In this document: piece by piece, positions 34,299 to 42,757 of the stretch | Layout: each line of letters starts with the position of its first letter | Position numbering within the stretch: the stretch's first letter is position 1 | Origin: Cytophaga aurantiaca DSM 3654 | GTDB taxonomy: Bacteria; Bacteroidota; Bacteroidia; Cytophagales; Cytophagaceae | Assembly (NCBI RefSeq): GCF_000379725.1 | Contig: NZ_KB903643.1 | Coordinates: 124,001 to 188,000, forward strand | Direction: 5' to 3' | Length of the DNA: 64,000 bases | Translations under genes and position numbers: made by a program | Notes under the pieces: generated by a model | What the model was told of the DNA's origin: nothing | Databases searched by the model: none | The model's input: only the letters and a program-made list of their open reading frames with translations

Positions 34299-35738
34299 AT
34301 GAAAAAGTTTTTTATAATCGCATTTTTATTCATTTCAATCTATGCATCCGCACAGCCTGGTCCGTATGGAGGCACGCTTGAATTTCAATTTACAGATGCA
34401 AACGGGAAAACGTTAAAAAAGAAATCGGGCTTAACTGTTTGGCCGGAGTTCACAACAGATTCGGATACGCGGTACTATATGGAGGGCTATCCATTAAAAA
34501 AAATAATCTGGGAAAACGATAGTATACTTTCATATGATTCGGCACCAACTCCTTCAGGAGGATTTTTACCACCTAACTTTACTGTCGTAGCAGTATACAA
34601 AAAGGATACCATGCGTATCAAAGGATTCCCTGAACCCCACTACCGTTTTACACCCATTGCCAGAATCACGTTCTTAAAAGGAGCATTCACTATTCCGAAA
34701 GAATCTTATCCATATTTAACGATTAAGTGCAAACCGGAACAAATTCCTGCAGCACTGGAGTGGAAAAATTTTGAAGGAAATAAATCATACCATCCATCAT
34801 CTGCTGTTTTAGAAGCAGTCACAGCTGCACCAGTTTCGGGTGTAATAGCAAATGGATCGTATAAAGTTTTTTGTAATACGAAAGGTGTAAGTGCAGTTGC
34901 ACGTTATGCTGAAAACAGTAATACATGGGATACAATTCTTTCAGGTATTACTCAATATCCTGTGAGGGTTACTGCTGACAAAGAACAGGTAATTGTAACA
35001 CTGGGAAGTTCTGCTTTCCTGTATTCAACAGTCCCATTAAAAAAGTGGGAGCTTGTTTTTTTAAAAGATGTGGTTAGGTATCCATATACCAGAGGTAATG
35101 AGCTGCGGATCGATTCTATCTGGTTAAAAGATAAATCTTTTTTTATAAGAGGGAAAAAGACGTATGCATTCATGTATAGTAATTATGAATGCAAAGAGTC
35201 CATTTTTAAGGTGCATATAAATCTTTCGGATACGTCATCGTTATATCGAAAAATAAAAGCGGATTCGGAAAAGCAGGTAGAAACAGCATTGAAAGAATGG
35301 ACGGTCATTTATATAAAGAAACAGGCGAATGCATCCAGAACGTACAACAAGGAACATTATCCGGAACGCTTGTCTCAGTATTTGCAGAAGGGAACGTTTT
35401 ATGATCCGGATGGTGGAAGATTAAACCATTTACTGTTAACATTAATGAAAGGTAGGTTTGCCTATACAGGTCGTAATCAGATTGACCTTAGTGATAAGGA
35501 TTTTGCTGATTATAATTCAGAAGGAACATATACATACACGGATTCTACAATCACCTTTTGGGAAGGATCTCAATATGCGCAAACGGTTTTTAATAAATAT
35601 GGAATTGATTTTGTTCCCCGAGGAACGTACTACTGGTATTTTCATGACAATCTGCTAATCTTAACGCAACACGAAATAGATGAAACAGAGATGTCGTACC
35701 ATATGTATAGTGTTGGATTATGGATTGATAAAAAGTAA
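34299..35738 (+). CDS. Large exported protein of unknown function
   Basis: 479 residues from the ATG at 34299. This start gives the signal peptide (MKKFFIIAFLFISIYASA, then QPGPYGG), whereas the one at 34275 would bury it. The protein is strand-rich throughout. A first region (GTLEFQFTDANGKTLKKKSG; PHYRFTPIARITFLKGAFT) could be an immunoglobulin-like domain. A middle part (VIANGSYKVFCNTKG; TVPLKKWELVFLKDVV) follows. The end, from about residue 370 (GTFYDPDGGRLNHLL; GRFAYTGRNQIDL; GTYYWYFHDNLLILTQ), is lipocalin-like. No catalytic motif. Function unknown. Confidence 0.72.
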   Translation: MKKFFIIAFLFISIYASAQPGPYGGTLEFQFTDANGKTLKKKSGLTVWPEFTTDSDTRYYMEGYPLKKIIWENDSILSYDSAPTPSGGFLPPNFTVVAVYKKDTMRIKGFPEPHYRFTPIARITFLKGAFTIPKESYPYLTIKCKPEQIPAALEWKNFEGNKSYHPSSAVLEAVTAAPVSGVIANGSYKVFCNTKGVSAVARYAENSNTWDTILSGITQYPVRVTADKEQVIVTLGSSAFLYSTVPLKKWELVFLKDVVRYPYTRGNELRIDSIWLKDKSFFIRGKKTYAFMYSNYECKESIFKVHINLSDTSSLYRKIKADSEKQVETALKEWTVIYIKKQANASRTYNKEHYPERLSQYLQKGTFYDPDGGRLNHLLLTLMKGRFAYTGRNQIDLSDKDFADYNSEGTYTYTDSTITFWEGSQYAQTVFNKYGIDFVPRGTYYWYFHDNLLILTQHEIDETEMSYHMYSVGLWIDKK

Positions 35739-35850
35739 TGCGCTTATAGAGCTAGTAGTTGTAGGATTCCATAAATCATAATTCAAATTTATTTCTCCGC
35801 GGCGAATCATCATTCAAAAAGGTTATATTTGTATCGAATTATCGGAACAG

Positions 35851-36588
35851 ATGCGTAGCACATTTACAGCTCTTATTTTTATTATTACTTTGGGAATCAC
35901 TGTCCGCTCGCATGCTCAGCTGCTTGTGCCATTGAAACCCCGCCAATATGCATTCACCTATACCAATGGATTCTATGGCAATGTACCGGTGTTTTCTGTC
36001 AGCGTAGCCCGTACATTTCATATACATATCGGTAAATTGATAAATGAACATGCAACCTTGTTTCTGGATTTTGCAGACCGCACAAACTTTCACGACAATA
36101 CCTTTCAGTTTATTTACGGCGGACAAGGTTATTTATTCCGTGTGCATAGTTTTAAATTCATGTTCCGCAAAACATTTACCTTGAACCGGTATGTTTCGGA
36201 TGAATTTAAGGGAACATTTCTCGGCGGCGAACTGGATCTTTGTCCGGGTTTTTATAAGAAAAAATATTTTGTAGCTGCTGATTTGTATTTTGGAGATAGC
36301 TTCACCGGGCACGTCGTTGCGGATCCCAATGTACAACATGTATTAAAAGATGTTGAATCCGGATGGATCACACCACATTTTGCAACACTTAAAACAGGCA
36401 TTAATCTGGGCTATTACATCAAAGAAAAATTCCTGATCCAGGGGCATGTGGATTATACCGTACTTAAACCGGAAAAGCTGGTGTATACACCTAGCGTATA
36501 CTGGACGATCGGTTTTACATACATCATCAACAGAAAAAATGCTGTTGAAAAAGCGAAGACGCCGGCAGTGTTTGAGGACGTAGATTGA
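35851..36588 (+). CDS. Outer-membrane beta-barrel-like exported protein
   Basis: 245 residues with a signal peptide (FTALIFIITLGITVRSHA, then QLLVPL). The body shows barrel-like alternating strands (QYAFTYTNGFYGNVPVFSVS, ATLFLDFADRTNFHDNTFQF, YFVAADLYFGDSFTGHVV, GINLGYYIKEKFLIQGHVDY, YWTIGFTYIINRK). A conserved family is not recognised. It probably sits in the outer membrane. The C-terminal 15 residues are polar, so the final strand is not at the very end. It precedes a large palindromic element. Confidence 0.72.
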   Translation: MRSTFTALIFIITLGITVRSHAQLLVPLKPRQYAFTYTNGFYGNVPVFSVSVARTFHIHIGKLINEHATLFLDFADRTNFHDNTFQFIYGGQGYLFRVHSFKFMFRKTFTLNRYVSDEFKGTFLGGELDLCPGFYKKKYFVAADLYFGDSFTGHVVADPNVQHVLKDVESGWITPHFATLKTGINLGYYIKEKFLIQGHVDYTVLKPEKLVYTPSVYWTIGFTYIINRKNAVEKAKTPAVFEDVD

Positions 36589-36592
36589 TAGT

Positions 36593-36807
36593 TTGTCTGA
36601 ACCACTGATTTATCTGATGTATATGATGAAAAATGATTTTTTTACAATTACAGACTTGCGTATATATTTACTTGTGCTTAACCAACAGTTTAAATAGAAA
36701 TAGATATAAAATGAAAAGACCTGTCCCGATCCCGATAGCTATCGGGATCGGGACAGGTCTTTTCATTTTATAATCATCTACATCAGATGAATCAGTGGTT
36801 CAGACAA
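36593..36807. repeat. Composite inverted repeat enclosing a perfect 68-bp palindrome
   Basis: Outer arms of about 35 bp (TTGTCTGAACCACTGATT at 36593 and its complement ending at 36807) flank the element. Inside, 36705-36772 is an exact palindrome with 34-base arms centred at 36738/36739, containing AAGACCTGTCCCGATCCCG. The right outer arm touches the 3' end of the gene at 36809. Related outer arms occur at 40526-40560 and 40818-40856. Confidence 0.92.
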
Positions 36808-36808
36808 T

Positions 36809-37228
36809 TTACTTCTTCTTATTCTTCGACTTTACGTAGCTCTTTTTCTTCTTCGTCGTCTTTTTCTTCGCACCGCTCAAACGTTTTGCTGCACGTTTAT
36901 CTGCTTGTTTACGGGTAATCTTGTTCTTTTTATCTTTCTCCTTTTTCGCCTTTGCCATTTTCTTTTGATAGGCTATGGCTTCCGGAGTCATTTGATTTTT
37001 TGTGCCTTCTGCGTTTTCAGCATCCAGATCGGCCTGAGTTTGTCCTTTTTTGCCTTTTGCCTTTTTGACCTTAGCAGGTTTACCGCCGCCGCCGCCGTTA
37101 TCACCACCACCACCGCCATTATCTGCCGGTGCAGGTGTAGAACCACCGTCTGTTTGTGCATAAGAAGTCTGTTGTGATGCTACTAAGCACCCCAGACTCA
37201 GGAGTATAATAAATGCAAGTTTTCTCAT
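36809..37228 (-). CDS. Small exported Gly- and Lys-rich protein
   Basis: 139 residues. A signal peptide (RKLAFIILLSLGCLVASQ, cut near SYAQT) precedes a low-complexity DNGGGGGDNGGGGGK stretch and a very basic second half (KPAKVKKAKGKKGQTQ; KKKTTKKKKSYVKSKNKKK). No domain is recognised. Such basic tails could bind acidic surface polymers or nucleic acid outside the cell. The frame is intact and has normal Bacteroidetes codon use, so I treat it as real. It is divergent from the GumN-like gene. Confidence 0.7.
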   Translation of the reverse strand: MRKLAFIILLSLGCLVASQQTSYAQTDGGSTPAPADNGGGGGDNGGGGGKPAKVKKAKGKKGQTQADLDAENAEGTKNQMTPEAIAYQKKMAKAKKEKDKKNKITRKQADKRAAKRLSGAKKKTTKKKKSYVKSKNKKK

Positions 37229-37319
37229 AGTATTTCATGCACAATATGCTAAAAAAGTAGTGGGAAAAAAAATCTTAATTTACTTCTCTATCCACTCAGG
37301 AATAAACATTTTTGTTTAA

Positions 37320-38189
37320 ATGAAAAACCGTTCCCGTATCGTCCTTCTTTTTATTCTGTTCACAGGCTTTCTTACCGAAGCCCAGGCGCAGAATAATTCC
37401 TTATTGTGGGAGATCACAGGCAAGGGTTTAAAAGATACCTCTTACTTATTTGGCACCATCCACATCCGCGACAAACGTGTATTTGATCTGGGCGATTCAA
37501 CCTATTATGCGATCCATCGTACAAAGGCATTATTCGGTGAATTGAATCTGCAGGATAAAGCTGTCATGAAGCAGCATGCATCCGAATTGCTGATGCCGGC
37601 GGGTAGTACACTTCAATCGCTTATTTCGGCTGAAGATTATGAGCTGGTGAAAAAATACTGCAAAAAACACATCGGTATGTATGCCTTATTGATCAATAAG
37701 ATCAAACCGATTTACATCTCCGCGATCGTTTCAGAGGATCTCTTAAAGAAAGAAAAAAAGAAACCGTTGGATCTTTATCTGCAGGATTATGCAGCGAAGA
37801 GAGGGAATAGCATCGGTGGGATAGAAACCTTTGAAGAACAGCTTGCGGTGATCAATTTGTTGAGTGTGCAGGAGCAGGCTGATATGCTTGTGGAACAGAT
37901 CAAACATATTGATGAAGAAAAAAAGTTGATGGAGTATATGCTGCAGCTGTATCTGTCGGAATCGCTGGATAGTCTGGAAATACTTGTTCAGGAAGATACA
38001 CTTTCACAGGAATTTAATGAAGCCATTTTAGATTCGCGCAACATGGTTATGGTGCAGCGCATGGAAATACAAATGAAAAAACAGTCTACTTTTTTTGCAG
38101 TAGGTGCCGCACATCTTCCCGGAACTAAGGGCTTGATCGCGTTGCTGCGGAAACAAGGATATACCGTACGACCAGTTAAAAGAAAATAA
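37320..38189 (+). CDS. TraB/GumN family protein
   Basis: 289 residues. Signal peptide (RIVLLFILFTGFLTEAQA, then QNNSLLW). The TraB/GumN fold, related to Tiki metalloproteases, is shown by LFGTIHIRDKRVF with H48, by ALFGELNLQDKAVM with the conserved Glu, and by FFAVGAAHLPGTKGLIALLRKQGYTV at the end. These two GxxH motifs and the Glu are the presumed metal site. Periplasmic. The biological substrate is unknown. It is 15 bp upstream of tex on the same strand, so the two are probably co-transcribed. Confidence 0.88.
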   Translation: MKNRSRIVLLFILFTGFLTEAQAQNNSLLWEITGKGLKDTSYLFGTIHIRDKRVFDLGDSTYYAIHRTKALFGELNLQDKAVMKQHASELLMPAGSTLQSLISAEDYELVKKYCKKHIGMYALLINKIKPIYISAIVSEDLLKKEKKKPLDLYLQDYAAKRGNSIGGIETFEEQLAVINLLSVQEQADMLVEQIKHIDEEKKLMEYMLQLYLSESLDSLEILVQEDTLSQEFNEAILDSRNMVMVQRMEIQMKKQSTFFAVGAAHLPGTKGLIALLRKQGYTVRPVKRK

Positions 38190-38204
38190 TAATCAGTATA
38201 CAAA

Positions 38205-40463
38205 ATGAGTAAAGTGGAAATTTCTGTACTGCATGTACATGTAGTGGCGGCTGAATTAAAAATCAGTACCAAGCAAGTAGAAGCAACGATCGAGTTGCTG
38301 GATGAAGGCGCTACCGTTCCATTCATTTCCCGTTATCGTAAAGAGATCACCGGAAGTATGGATGAGGTGCAGGTTGCAGCGATACGCGATCGTTTTGAGC
38401 AGTTGCGCGAATTAGACAAACGCAGAGAAAGCATTCTGAAGTCCATTCACGAACAAGGCAAACTTACTCCGGAACTGGAAGAGAAAATTAAAGTAGCTGG
38501 TACCATGACCGAGCTGGAAGATCTTTACCTTCCGTACAAACAAAAACGCAAAACACGCGCAAGCATTGCAAAGGAAAAAGGACTGGAGCCATTGGCGCTG
38601 CTTATTCTGGAACAAAGCATTTCAGACGTGGATGGCGAAGCAAGCAAGTTCATCGATACGGAAAAAGGGGTTGCTACCTTTGAAGAAGCCTTGTCCGGTG
38701 CACGCGACATCATTGCTGAATTGATCAACGAAGATCAGCAGGCACGTGCTTCGGTACGTAAACTGTTCAACGAAAAAGGAACCATTAAATCGAAAGTATT
38801 TCCGGGTAAAGAAAACGAAGGACAGAAATACAGAGATTATTTTGAATGGGAAGAACCGATCGGTAAAACACCGTCGCACCGTTTGCTTGCGATGCGTAGA
38901 GGCGAGAAGGAAGGTTTCTTAATGTTAGACATTGCACCGCTGGAAGAAGATGCGGTTGATATTATAGAACAGCAGTTTGTGCAGGGTAGAGGCGCTGCTG
39001 CAGATCAGGTGAAGCTTGCTTCGAAAGATGCCTACAAACGTCTGTTAAAACCTTCCATGGAAACAGAAGTGCGTATGGGTACAAAGAACAAAGCCGACGA
39101 AGAAGCGATCCGTGTATTCTCCGACAACTTAAAACAATTGCTTCTTTCTTCTCCGCTTGGACAAAAGAATGTACTTGCGCTGGATCCGGGCTTCCGTTCA
39201 GGTTGTAAGCTTGTATGTTTAGACCGCCAGGGAAAATTACTGGAAGAAACGGTTGTGTATCCGCATGAGCCGCAACGTCAGACACAACAGTCTGCAGCAG
39301 TAATCATGGCCCTGTGTCAGAAGCATTCGATCGAAGCCATCTCTATCGGGAATGGTACTGCCGGTCGTGAGACAGAAGCATTCGTAAAAGGCTTAGGCTT
39401 ACCAACAGAGATCCTGATCGTAATGGTGAACGAAAGTGGTGCATCTGTGTACTCCGCATCGGACGTAGCGCGCGAAGAGTTTCCGGAATACGATGTTACG
39501 GTTAGAGGTGCGGTCTCTATCGGCCGTCGTTTGATGGATCCATTGGCAGAGCTTGTTAAGATCGACCCGAAAGCAATTGGTGTTGGACAATATCAGCACG
39601 ACGTAGACCAGACTGCTTTGAAGAAAAGTCTGGATGAAGTAGTGATCAGTTCGGTAAACTTAGTAGGTGTGGAAGTAAACACCGCAAGCAAGCAGCTGTT
39701 GACCTACGTTTCCGGACTTGGTCCGCAGTTGGCACAGAATATTATTGATTACCGCAATACAAACGGTCCGTTCAAATCCCGTTCAGATATCAAGAAAGTT
39801 GCACGTATGGGTGACAAAGCATTTGAACAGTCGGCAGGTTTCTTGCGTGTACGCGATGCAGAAAATCCATTGGACAGAAGTGCGGTGCACCCCGAAAGTT
39901 ATCCGGTGGTAGAGCGCATGGCGAAAGACCTTGGCGCTTCGGTAACGGATATCATGAAGAGCAAAGAACTGCGTCAGAAAATTGTATTGAAGAATTACGT
40001 AAGCGAAACCGTTGGTTTACCAACCCTGCAGGATATCTTCCAGGAATTGGATAAGCCGGGCCGCGATCCACGTCAGACCTTTGAAGTGTTTGAGTTTGCT
40101 GAAGGTGTGAAGGAAATGAAAGACCTTCGTCCGGGTATGAAACTACCGGGTATCATCACCAACGTAACCAAGTTTGGTGTGTTTGTAGACATCGGTGTGC
40201 ACCAGGATGGCTTGATCCACATCAGTCACTTAGCGGACCGCTTTATTTCAGATCCGTCTGAGGTAGTTAAGGTACAGCAGAAGGTTCAGGTAACCGTATT
40301 GGAAGTAGACGAAGCACGCAAGCGTATAAGTCTTTCTATGAAAGGCGATGCAGGCGGAGTAACGAAACCGAAAGCAGGAGGCGCCGGTGGTGCGAAGAAA
40401 GAAAAAGAAGTAGAAGGCGACATGCAATCGAAACTGAATATGTTGATGTCGAAGTTCAAGTAA
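38205..40463 (+). CDS. tex: Tex-like RNA-binding transcription accessory protein
   Basis: 752 residues of the Tex/YhgF (Spt6-related) family. Order of domains: N-terminal helical part (TKQVEATIELLDEGATVPFI SRYRKEITG region), YqgF/RuvX-like nuclease fold (VLALDPGFRSGCKLVCLD), helix-hairpin-helix part (VARMGDKAFEQSAGFLRV and neighbouring FKSRSDIKKV), and a C-terminal S1 RNA-binding domain (GIITNVTKFGVFVDIGVHQDG). A Gly/Lys-rich tail follows. It binds nucleic acid and affects transcription. Complete and typical in length. Confidence 0.96.
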   Translation: MSKVEISVLHVHVVAAELKISTKQVEATIELLDEGATVPFISRYRKEITGSMDEVQVAAIRDRFEQLRELDKRRESILKSIHEQGKLTPELEEKIKVAGTMTELEDLYLPYKQKRKTRASIAKEKGLEPLALLILEQSISDVDGEASKFIDTEKGVATFEEALSGARDIIAELINEDQQARASVRKLFNEKGTIKSKVFPGKENEGQKYRDYFEWEEPIGKTPSHRLLAMRRGEKEGFLMLDIAPLEEDAVDIIEQQFVQGRGAAADQVKLASKDAYKRLLKPSMETEVRMGTKNKADEEAIRVFSDNLKQLLLSSPLGQKNVLALDPGFRSGCKLVCLDRQGKLLEETVVYPHEPQRQTQQSAAVIMALCQKHSIEAISIGNGTAGRETEAFVKGLGLPTEILIVMVNESGASVYSASDVAREEFPEYDVTVRGAVSIGRRLMDPLAELVKIDPKAIGVGQYQHDVDQTALKKSLDEVVISSVNLVGVEVNTASKQLLTYVSGLGPQLAQNIIDYRNTNGPFKSRSDIKKVARMGDKAFEQSAGFLRVRDAENPLDRSAVHPESYPVVERMAKDLGASVTDIMKSKELRQKIVLKNYVSETVGLPTLQDIFQELDKPGRDPRQTFEVFEFAEGVKEMKDLRPGMKLPGIITNVTKFGVFVDIGVHQDGLIHISHLADRFISDPSEVVKVQQKVQVTVLEVDEARKRISLSMKGDAGGVTKPKAGGAGGAKKEKEVEGDMQSKLNMLMSKFK

Positions 40464-40613
40464 AACACGATTTGAACACGATTGCCAGGATTAAATAAGA
40501 GATAACAGGAGATTACTTGCAACTCTTTGTCTGAACCGCTGATTCAACTGATTTAAATGATGGATCTGATTGGTAGCGGATCGGTATCTAATTGAATGAT
40601 TAAATGAATAGAG

Positions 40614-40648
40614 AACTCGTCAGACCACTTTTTGTGGTCCGACGAGTT
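40614..40648 (+). repeat. TCGTCaGACCAC hairpin repeat, copy 1, terminator-like
   Basis: AACTCGTCaGACCAC pairs with GTGGTCcGACGAGTT around a T5 loop, then TTTGTTTTTT. Copies at 49063-49094 and 50894-50925 share the GACCACTTTTTTGTGGTC core. It probably also ends tex transcripts. Confidence 0.85.
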
Positions 40649-40671
40649 TTTGTTTTTTGTCATGTCAGCTT

Positions 40672-40782
40672 CTTGGGACGCTGCCCCAAGTTAAGATATG
40701 TCAGGCTTACAGCCTGAAAGTTTGTTACGTGACGATAAAGCCTGAAAGGCTTTAATACCATAGCTTGGGGCATCGCCCCAAG
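40672..40782. repeat. Paired REP-like element, CTTGGGGC family, copy 3
   Basis: CTTGGGACGCTGCCCCAAG (40672-40690), TCAGGCTtacAGCCTGA (40701-40717), AAAGCCTgaaAGGCTTT (40738-40754) and CTTGGGGCATCGCCCCAAG (40764-40782). It is the most compact copy and shows the mirrored four-hairpin plan clearly. Confidence 0.92.
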
Positions 40783-40901
40783 AATAATCCCGTATCGTCC
40801 TGAATATCATGAATAATCATATAAATCTCTAAAATCATACGAATCATAGTTCAGACCACCTTCATCATTCATAATTCATATTTTATAATTAACTTTACCT
40901 C

Positions 40902-41495
40902 ATGAACATTGATTTTCAAAAAGGCAACGGCTTAGTGCCCGTGATCATACAAGACGCAACAACCAGAAATGTGTTGATGTTGGGTTATATGAACGAAGAA
41001 GCCTATACCAAGACAAAAGCAGAAGGTAAAGTAACGTTCTTCAGCAGAACGAAAAACCGCTTATGGACAAAAGGTGAAACTACTGGTAATTTTTTAAATG
41101 TTGTTGATATTAAACTCGACTGTGATCAGGATACTTTATTGATAAAAGTTACTCCGGATGGTCCGACGTGCCATAAAGGCGATGATACCTGTTGGGCAGA
41201 AGTGAACAATGGTAGAACCTTCTTCATTGAAAAGCTTGCAAGCGTTATTAAAGACCGTAAGAACAATCCTACGGACGCGTCTTACACAGCATCGTTGTTT
41301 CGTAAGGGAATTAACAAGGTAGCGCAGAAAGTAGGCGAGGAAGCAGTTGAAATTGTAATTGAAGCAAAAGACAACAACGACGATTTATTCAAAGGCGAAG
41401 CAGCCGATCTTTTATACCATTACCTGATTCTGTTGGAAGCGAAAAACATTCCGCTGGATGATGTGATCAAGGTGCTGGAGTCAAGACAGAAATAA
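40902..41495 (+). CDS. hisIE: Bifunctional phosphoribosyl-AMP cyclohydrolase / phosphoribosyl-ATP pyrophosphatase
   Basis: 197 residues catalysing steps two and three of histidine synthesis. The N-terminal HisI part (residues 1 to about 105) has LMLGYMNEEAY, RLWTKGETTGN, the metal-binding DCDQDTLLIKV and the cysteine set TCHKGDDTCW. The C-terminal HisE part (from about 108) has LASVIKDRKNNPTDASYTAS, KVGEEAVEIVIEAK and EAADLLYHYLILLE with the metal acids. Fusion of the two is common. No other his gene is in the window; this would be the end of a his operon in some Bacteroidetes but here it is alone. Cytoplasmic. Confidence 0.96.
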   Translation: MNIDFQKGNGLVPVIIQDATTRNVLMLGYMNEEAYTKTKAEGKVTFFSRTKNRLWTKGETTGNFLNVVDIKLDCDQDTLLIKVTPDGPTCHKGDDTCWAEVNNGRTFFIEKLASVIKDRKNNPTDASYTASLFRKGINKVAQKVGEEAVEIVIEAKDNNDDLFKGEAADLLYHYLILLEAKNIPLDDVIKVLESRQK

Positions 41496-41562
41496 TTATA
41501 AATTATGAGTTATAAATTATGAATTCATAATCATTAAGAAAGGCTCGTAGAATTTCGATCAT

Positions 41563-41599
41563 AAAAGCGTTTTGCATGAAAATGTGAAGCGCTTTTTTT
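41563..41599 (+). terminator. Hairpin and T run after hisIE
   Basis: AAAAGCGTTTTGCAT and ATGTGAAGCGCTTTT pair with a small bulge around GAAA, then T7. It resembles the perfect hairpin at 49120-49163, so it may be a dispersed terminator sequence. ATTATGAATTATAA-type tracts precede it at 41495-41532. Confidence 0.75.
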
Positions 41600-41669
41600 A
41601 TGGTGAAACATAATTGTAGTTTACAAAGTAAATAATTACCTTCCTCATGTTTTTTAGGCAAGCAAGCTA

Positions 41670-41834
41670 ATGTATTCCATAGTATTACTTTTATGTTATT
41701 TATATTGCTATATCTCTGATGGAAGAATTGGTCGTCTCTTTAATTATCTACCGGCTTATGGTCAATGGAAAGGAATCGTAACGGTAGTATTATTTCTTTG
41801 CCTGCAATTAATATTATACATGCTTTTGCCATAG
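41670..41834 (+). CDS. Small membrane protein, 54 residues
   Basis: A short frame starting MYSIVLLLCYLYCYISDGRI and ending VLFLCLQLILYMLLP. It has two hydrophobic helices joined by a polar GRLFNYLPAYGQWKG turn, a convincing membrane hairpin. It overlaps the non-coding upstream extension of the next lipoprotein frame, which supports starting that gene at 41945. No family recognised. It may be a real small protein or the 3' remnant of a larger membrane gene. Confidence 0.45.
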   Translation: MYSIVLLLCYLYCYISDGRIGRLFNYLPAYGQWKGIVTVVLFLCLQLILYMLLP

Positions 41835-41944
41835 ATCATGAATTATTATATTCACTACAGAACGATATTGAATTTCTGTTTTTATTGATTGTTTGTGAAG
41901 GCCACAAAAAATCAATAGTTTTATCGGAGGCAACTACTTTAACA

Positions 41945-42604
41945 ATGAAACAAATTCATCTTTTAATAATTCTCCTGCTTTTTTCGTCTTCATGTACTGA
42001 TAAGGAGGTATCGACTGAAAGTAATGCTCAAGTAGCAGATTCAATAAAATCAGCAAAAAACAAAAGCTCCAATAATCATACGATGTTTGCTTTCGATAAG
42101 GTTCAGGATTTTTTTATTCATTCAAACATAAAAAACATTGACAGTTTGAATGATTTTGATCCGACTGTATGCAGACGTATGACTGAAGAAGAATATTACT
42201 CCGCTTTTCAGGATGAATCAGATGGTGCATATGACGCGGACTATAACGGTGCCTATTATTATTCCAATCAGGGTGTTTGGGATGGATTCAGCAGGTTTAT
42301 TTTTGTAAAGAAAGATGAAACATGCTGCACCATGTATCATTACAAGGTGTATGATTCAAATGGAAAGCTGACGGGTACCTTTGTGGCTGCCGCAGAAGGT
42401 GGAGATGGCGGCTGGGTAATCAATAAAGAACCGGTGTTTCTAAATGATTCAACAATAAAAACCATTACTGTTGAATGTGAATATGGTATAGATGAGACAC
42501 AAAAAGAAACGGGCGATTGTGATTCAACCATTACGTTGTATCATCTGTTAAAGGATGGTTCGATCAAAGAAGTGAAACAATCTACATATAAGATTACGAA
42601 GTGA
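41945..42604 (+). CDS. Putative lipoprotein of unknown function
   Basis: 219 residues from the ATG at 41945. Only this start yields a lipobox (MKQIHLLIILLLFSSSC); the open frame back to 41765 runs over the small membrane ORF. A Ser/Asn/Lys linker follows, then a conserved-looking domain (DFDPTVCRRMTEEEYYSAF; GAYYYSNQGVWDGFSRFIFV; CCTMYHYKVYDSNGKLTGTF; GDGGWVINKEPVFLNDSTI). Several cysteines, including an adjacent pair. Function unknown; likely envelope-anchored. Confidence 0.72.
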   Translation: MKQIHLLIILLLFSSSCTDKEVSTESNAQVADSIKSAKNKSSNNHTMFAFDKVQDFFIHSNIKNIDSLNDFDPTVCRRMTEEEYYSAFQDESDGAYDADYNGAYYYSNQGVWDGFSRFIFVKKDETCCTMYHYKVYDSNGKLTGTFVAAAEGGDGGWVINKEPVFLNDSTIKTITVECEYGIDETQKETGDCDSTITLYHLLKDGSIKEVKQSTYKITK

Positions 42605-42757
42605 TTTTATATGTCAATACAGAAATTATAAAAGCAAAGCGCGTTTTTGCTTACTCAATAATCAGGCTACTTTTAATTGAACCCGTTACTTTTGCACAAC
42701 TGTGTAAGCCATACAATAAGAACAACAACGTCGAATCTATTCATTAAATATACATAC

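Larger units (their letters stand above)
40526..40856. repeat. GTCTGAACC inverted-repeat pair enclosing two other repeats
   Basis: TTTGTCTGAACCGCTGATT (from 40526) and a decayed complement ending TTCAGAC (40850-40856) are the same family as the outer arms at 36593-36807. Between them lie the AACTCGTC hairpin and a CTTGGGGC element. Together they fill the 438-bp gap between tex and hisIE, where I see no gene. Confidence 0.7.

Noticed and set aside
38412-40522. Several 60-110 codon frames antisense to tex
   Set aside because: They have no start context, no recognisable domain and lie wholly inside a conserved gene.
41765-41944. 60-residue N-terminal extension of the lipoprotein gene
   Set aside because: The extension would bury a perfect lipobox signal and overlaps the 54-residue membrane ORF in another frame; the start at 41945 is better.
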